From the NCBI GenBank assembly GCA_964520525.1, contig CAZFNR010000001.1:62001-126000 (forward strand): DNA of 64,000 nt. The letters are read 5' to 3'. Origin of the DNA: JAJPXC01 sp964520525. GTDB taxonomy: Bacteria; Bacteroidota; Bacteroidia; Bacteroidales; Muribaculaceae. The position numbers and the translations under genes were made by a program. Under the pieces are notes generated by a model. It was not told the DNA's origin, ran no database searches, and saw nothing but the letters and a program-made list of their open reading frames with translations. Shown one piece after another: positions 60,403 through 64,000 of the stretch. Positions within the stretch are counted from its first letter, which is position 1. Each line of letters begins with the position of its first letter.

Positions 60403-62247
60403 ATGCTGATTTCACTTTTAACACTTGGCTTGGCTGTTGTCGGATTCGTGTGGGGACGGGTCCGTGCGGATATAGTCGCTTTAGTGGCAATGGTGGCCCT
60501 GGCTGTCAGTGGCGTAATTTCCACGCATGACGCCCTTTCAGGATTTAGTAATCCTATAGTGATTATGATGGTCGGGCTATTTGTTGTCGGCGGTGCAATC
60601 TTCAACACCGGTCTCGCAAAGATGCTCGGAGCCGGACTGTTGAAGCTCGGCGGCGGAAATCCGACAAGATTGTTTCTTGTGGTGGTGCTCGCTACCGGTA
60701 TTATCGGGGGATTTGTCAGCAATACCGGGACAGTCGCGCTGATGCTTCCGATAGTGGTCTCTATGGCTGCGACATCCGGCACTTCCGCATCGCGGTTTCT
60801 GATGCCTCTCGCTTTCGCTTCGAGCATGGGTGGAATGTTAACCCTTATTGGCACACCTCCTAACCTCGTGATTGCTGAAATTTGGGAAGAGGCTGGAAAC
60901 AAGTCTTTGACCATGTTTTCTTTTCTCCCTGCCGGCGCGATATGTCTTGTTGCGGGAACTTTATTGCTGCTTCCTCTTAGCCGGGGACTCACGCACAAAC
61001 GTCAATCAGAATCCGGTTCCGATAGCCTCCGCCGCAAGAGCCGTTCATTAAGTGAGATTGTCGATGAATACGGTCTGAACAACGACCTGTGGAGAATAAG
61101 GGTTCCGGCGACGTCACCGATTGCCGGACTGACGTTGGGAACTCTCGCTTTGCGCAACATTTACCATCTCGATGTGTTGGAATTGCGGACCGGAGAGCAA
61201 CCACGCCGCCTTATCAAGAACATTTCACAAGAAGCGCCGACCGCGGGTTCTACCATCGACCCGGGAGATGTCTTATTTGTCCGCGGGGCAAAGGACAATG
61301 TAGAACGGTTTGTCGCCGATTACAGTCTGGAACTCGACCACAACCCTGAGGGTACGCGCCATAACCTCAGATTCTATGACATTGGCGTGGCTGAAATCGT
61401 CCCTATGCCTGAATCGCCGATTCTGGGCCGGACAATCGCTGAGCTTGATTTTCGGAACTGGTTTAATGTCAATGTTCTCGGAGTGCGTCGCAGCGGAGAG
61501 TACATCACGGAAAAACTTGCCACGCATAAAGTCGGTAAAAACGACGTGCTTCTCGCGCAGGGGACATGGGGGGCGATAGATCAGCTCAGCGGTGATACTC
61601 GCCGTTGGGTGGTGCTTGGCCAACCTCTTTCGGAAGCGTCGAAAGTGACCCTCGACTATAAAGCCCCGGTGGCAGCCGTCATAATGGTTGCGATGATTGT
61701 AATGCTTGTTCTGGATATTGTGCCGGCTGTCATTACAGTCATAATGGCTGCGCTCGCCACGGTATTGACCGGATGTTTCCGCTCGGTGGGAGACGCGTAC
61801 AAGACAATCAACTGGGAAAGCATCGTCTTGATTGCGTCGATGATGCCTATGAGTGTCGCGCTGGAGAAAACAGGCGTATCCGAAGCGGTATCCTCGGCAT
61901 TGGTTACACACCTCGGTTCGCTCGGCCCGCATTGGCTTTTAGCCGGTCTTTATTTTACAACTTCATTGATGACTCTTTTTATCTCTAATACGGCAACTGC
62001 GGTGCTGATGGCACCGATAGCCTTGCAAAGTGCCATCGCCTATGGAGTCAACCCGCTCCCCATGTTGTTTGCGGTCACTTTCGGCGCCTCGCTGTGTTTC
62101 GCTTCCCCGTTTTCGACTCCGCCAAACGCATTGGTCATGTCAGCCGGACAATATGCATTCGTTGACTATGTCAAAGTCGGTGCGCCGCTGCAAATTGTCC
62201 TCGGGATACTAATGGTCTTTGTGTTGCCGTTGTTTTTCCCGTTCTGA
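60403..62247 (+). CDS. SLC13/DASS-type permease with RCK-C domains
   Basis: The 614-residue product has about eleven membrane segments in two blocks (about 1-195 and 420-610), with the family loops GFSNPIVIMMVGLFVVGG and GTPPNLVIAE and FISNTATAVLMAPIAL. Between them, two TrkA-C/RCK-C like domains (about 225-310 and 325-405). This arrangement occurs in the SLC13 family permeases of bacteria, which move anions such as sulfate or dicarboxylates; RCK-C domains often bind nucleotide or anion ligands. Substrate unknown. No link to the kinase upstream is evident other than adjacency. Confidence 0.85.
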   Translation: MLISLLTLGLAVVGFVWGRVRADIVALVAMVALAVSGVISTHDALSGFSNPIVIMMVGLFVVGGAIFNTGLAKMLGAGLLKLGGGNPTRLFLVVVLATGIIGGFVSNTGTVALMLPIVVSMAATSGTSASRFLMPLAFASSMGGMLTLIGTPPNLVIAEIWEEAGNKSLTMFSFLPAGAICLVAGTLLLLPLSRGLTHKRQSESGSDSLRRKSRSLSEIVDEYGLNNDLWRIRVPATSPIAGLTLGTLALRNIYHLDVLELRTGEQPRRLIKNISQEAPTAGSTIDPGDVLFVRGAKDNVERFVADYSLELDHNPEGTRHNLRFYDIGVAEIVPMPESPILGRTIAELDFRNWFNVNVLGVRRSGEYITEKLATHKVGKNDVLLAQGTWGAIDQLSGDTRRWVVLGQPLSEASKVTLDYKAPVAAVIMVAMIVMLVLDIVPAVITVIMAALATVLTGCFRSVGDAYKTINWESIVLIASMMPMSVALEKTGVSEAVSSALVTHLGSLGPHWLLAGLYFTTSLMTLFISNTATAVLMAPIALQSAIAYGVNPLPMLFAVTFGASLCFASPFSTPPNALVMSAGQYAFVDYVKVGAPLQIVLGILMVFVLPLFFPF

Positions 62248-62335
62248 TTCTGTACAGTCTCTGACTGTTTGTGCGCTATTTCCGGATTATGGTAGACCCT
62301 TCCGAAAAAGTGATTCTTAACAAAAAACAATAAAA

Positions 62336-62369
62336 TTTGCTTTTTGGTTTGGACTTATTCGTATCTTTG
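62336..62369 (+). promoter_or_regulatory. Possible promoter of aspS
   Basis: TTTG (62336-62339), 22-bp spacer and TATCTTTG (62362-62369). The -7 is perfect; the spacer is a little long. The aspS start lies 45 nt downstream. Confidence 0.5.
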
Positions 62370-62414
62370 TGGTTTAATTGGCACAGGCAAAACCATAAAA
62401 ACAGATATACCTCT

Positions 62415-64000
62415 ATGTTTAGGAGCAATACATGCGGAGAACTCCGCCTAAGCGATGCCGGCAAAGATGTCACTTTGGCCGGATGGGTTCAACGTACCCG
62501 CAAGATGGGTGGCATGACGTTTGTTGACATCCGTGACCGTTACGGGCTTACGCAGGTAGTGTTTAACAACGAGACCGACGCCGCTCTGTGCGACGCCGCC
62601 AACAAACTCGGGCGTGAGTATGTGGTGCAGGTAAAGGGATGCGTGGCCGAGCGCGCCAGCAAGAACCCCAATCTCCCGACGGGCGACATCGAGATAATAG
62701 CCTCTGAGCTTAACGTGCTTAATCCCAGTGAGGTGCCGCCGTTCACTATCGAGGATAATACTGATGGCGGCGACGAGCTGCGCATGAAATACCGCTATCT
62801 CGATTTGCGCCGTTCGGCAGTGCGCCGTAACCTTGAGTTGCGCCACCGCATGACGATGGAGGTGCGCCGGTATCTCGACTCGAAGGGGTTCCTCGAAATC
62901 GAGACTCCGATGCTCGTGGGGTCGACTCCCGAGGGCGCGCGAGACTTTGTGGTCCCGTCGCGCATGAACCAGGGGCAATTTTACGCCCTGCCCCAATCGC
63001 CACAGACGCTGAAGCAGTTGCTGATGGTGTCGGGTATGGATCGCTATTTCCAAATCGTGAAGTGCTTCCGCGACGAGGACCTTCGCGCCGACCGCCAACC
63101 CGAGTTCACTCAGATTGACTGTGAGATGAGCTATGTGGAGCAAGACGATATAATCAATCTCTTTGAGGGTATGGCTAAGCACCTGTTCAAAGAATTGCGC
63201 GGCGTTGAGCTTAACGAGCCGTTCCAGCGCATGCCGTGGAGCGACGCTATGCGTCTCTATGGTAGCGACAAACCCGATTTGCGCTTCGGTATGACATTTG
63301 TCGAACTGATGGATGTGCTGAAGGGCCACGGCTTTGCGGTGTTTGACGGCGCTGCTTATATCGGCGGAATCTGCGCCAAAGGCGCGGCAAGCTACACTCG
63401 CAAGCAACTTGACCAGCTGACCGACTTTGTGAAACGTCCGCAGATTGGCGCGAAGGGTATGGTCTATGCTCGTGTCGAGGCCGACGGGACGGTGAAATCG
63501 TCGGTAGATAAATTTTACACTCAGGAGACGCTTCAACGTCTCAAAGAGGCTATGAACGCCGAGCCGGGCGACTTGATTCTGATACTCAGCGGTGACGATG
63601 CCATGAAGACGCGCAAACAGCTATGCGAGCTGCGTCTTGAGATGGGCAACCGCCTCGGTCTTAGAGATAAAGACAAATTCGCTTGCCTGTGGGTGGTCGA
63701 TTTCCCGATGTTTGAGTGGAGCGACGAGGAGCAGCGTCTGATGGCTATGCACCACCCGTTCACCCATCCCAAGGATGAGGATATCCCCTTGCTTGACACC
63801 GACCCCGCCGCAGTGCGCGCCGATGCTTATGACATGGTGGTTAACGGCGTTGAGGTAGGCGGCGGTTCAATCCGTATCCACGACAGCAAGCTGCAGGCCA
63901 AGATGTTTGAAATTCTCGGTTTCACACCCGAAAAAGCACAGGAACAGTTTGGATTCCTGATGAACGCGTTCAAGTTTGGCGCGCCTCCTCACGGCGGTCT
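62415..64000 (+). CDS. aspS: Aspartate-tRNA ligase, 3' truncated by the window edge
   Basis: From ATG 62415 the frame stays open to the window end, 528 codons. It has the OB-fold anticodon-binding domain (VTLAGWVQRTRKMGGMTF), class II motif 2 (FRDEDLRADRQPEFTQID), an inserted GAD-type domain and the start of motif 3 (FGAPPHGG). Roughly 55-60 residues of a typical 585-residue enzyme are missing past the edge, including the motif 3 arginine. It charges tRNA-Asp; whether it also mischarges tRNA-Asn is not visible here. Confidence 0.96.
   Translation, partial: MFRSNTCGELRLSDAGKDVTLAGWVQRTRKMGGMTFVDIRDRYGLTQVVFNNETDAALCDAANKLGREYVVQVKGCVAERASKNPNLPTGDIEIIASELNVLNPSEVPPFTIEDNTDGGDELRMKYRYLDLRRSAVRRNLELRHRMTMEVRRYLDSKGFLEIETPMLVGSTPEGARDFVVPSRMNQGQFYALPQSPQTLKQLLMVSGMDRYFQIVKCFRDEDLRADRQPEFTQIDCEMSYVEQDDIINLFEGMAKHLFKELRGVELNEPFQRMPWSDAMRLYGSDKPDLRFGMTFVELMDVLKGHGFAVFDGAAYIGGICAKGAASYTRKQLDQLTDFVKRPQIGAKGMVYARVEADGTVKSSVDKFYTQETLQRLKEAMNAEPGDLILILSGDDAMKTRKQLCELRLEMGNRLGLRDKDKFACLWVVDFPMFEWSDEEQRLMAMHHPFTHPKDEDIPLLDTDPAAVRADAYDMVVNGVEVGGGSIRIHDSKLQAKMFEILGFTPEKAQEQFGFLMNAFKFGAPPHGG

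Noticed and set aside
1..64000. CRISPR arrays, rRNA genes, intact insertion sequences, prophage genes
   Set aside because: No regularly spaced repeats, no rRNA-like sequence, and no transposase, integrase or phage structural genes were recognised.

Overview
The window looks like a chromosomal segment of a moderately GC-rich Bacteroidales bacterium; Muribaculaceae is my best family guess, but only from general protein character. Supporting signs are Bacteroidota-type promoters (TTTG or TTG, 19-21 bp, TAnnTTTG) upstream of many genes, a BamA gene with two Skp/OmpH genes, a GlsA/GlsB glycine-lipid pair, an extended NusB, a long-form IspG, and paired short chromate-type transporters. Most of the window is housekeeping DNA with short operons, near-adjacent genes and ATGA-type overlaps.

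Layout. 333-7172 (minus): envelope biogenesis operon: DUF6242-like lipoprotein, DUF6089-like barrel, uppS, bamA and two skp-like chaperones, ending in a strong hairpin. 7426-9908: tRNA-Arg(TCT) with its own promoter and terminator, then an accessory stretch with a broken restriction-modification locus (start of an EcoRI-type adenine methylase joined to the end of an HNH nuclease), further decayed coding sequence, and an intact membrane-protein/winged-helix pair with palindromic sites in its promoter. 9912-13817 (minus): a redox operon: NapH-NapG-like fused ferredoxin protein, Tat-lipoprotein aldo/keto reductase with ferredoxin motifs, DUF1893 protein, ECF S component. 13865-17700 (minus): PHP phosphatase, CstA transporter, PD40 protein. 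17862-24180 (plus): Lnb-like (DUF4105) protein, an alkaline-phosphatase-fold protein that seems to have lost its catalytic residues, and secA.

24242-29933 (plus): MFS transporter, guaA, two chromate transporters, folC. 30049-32443 (minus): ridA-like, YihY-like and YgjP-like genes. 32477-41725 (plus): sppA, lpxK, purine nucleoside phosphorylase, thiL, nusB, yajC, a YbbR-like gene, coaE and a HAD phosphatase. 41728-49190: nadC (minus), rlmH (plus), udk-lptB (minus), rpsF-rpsR-rplI (minus), an ECF sigma factor (plus) and the glsA-glsB operon (minus). 49242-52969 (plus): four-gene surface-glycan cluster. 53021-58603 (minus): rpoN, PAP2-like, purE, ispG, M16 peptidase. 58834-64000 (plus): AT-rich orphan histidine kinase, SLC13/RCK permease and aspS, which runs off the right edge.

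Most interesting candidates: the NapH-NapG fusion with an internal twin-arginine motif next to a Tat-exported aldo/keto reductase (a possible periplasmic redox relay); the apparent pseudo-phosphatase beside the Lnb-like gene; a tandem duplication inside NusB; palindromic divergent promoters; a 54-codon ORF beside rpsF; and the collapsed restriction-modification locus. All calls were made by eye from the sequence; no database search was run.
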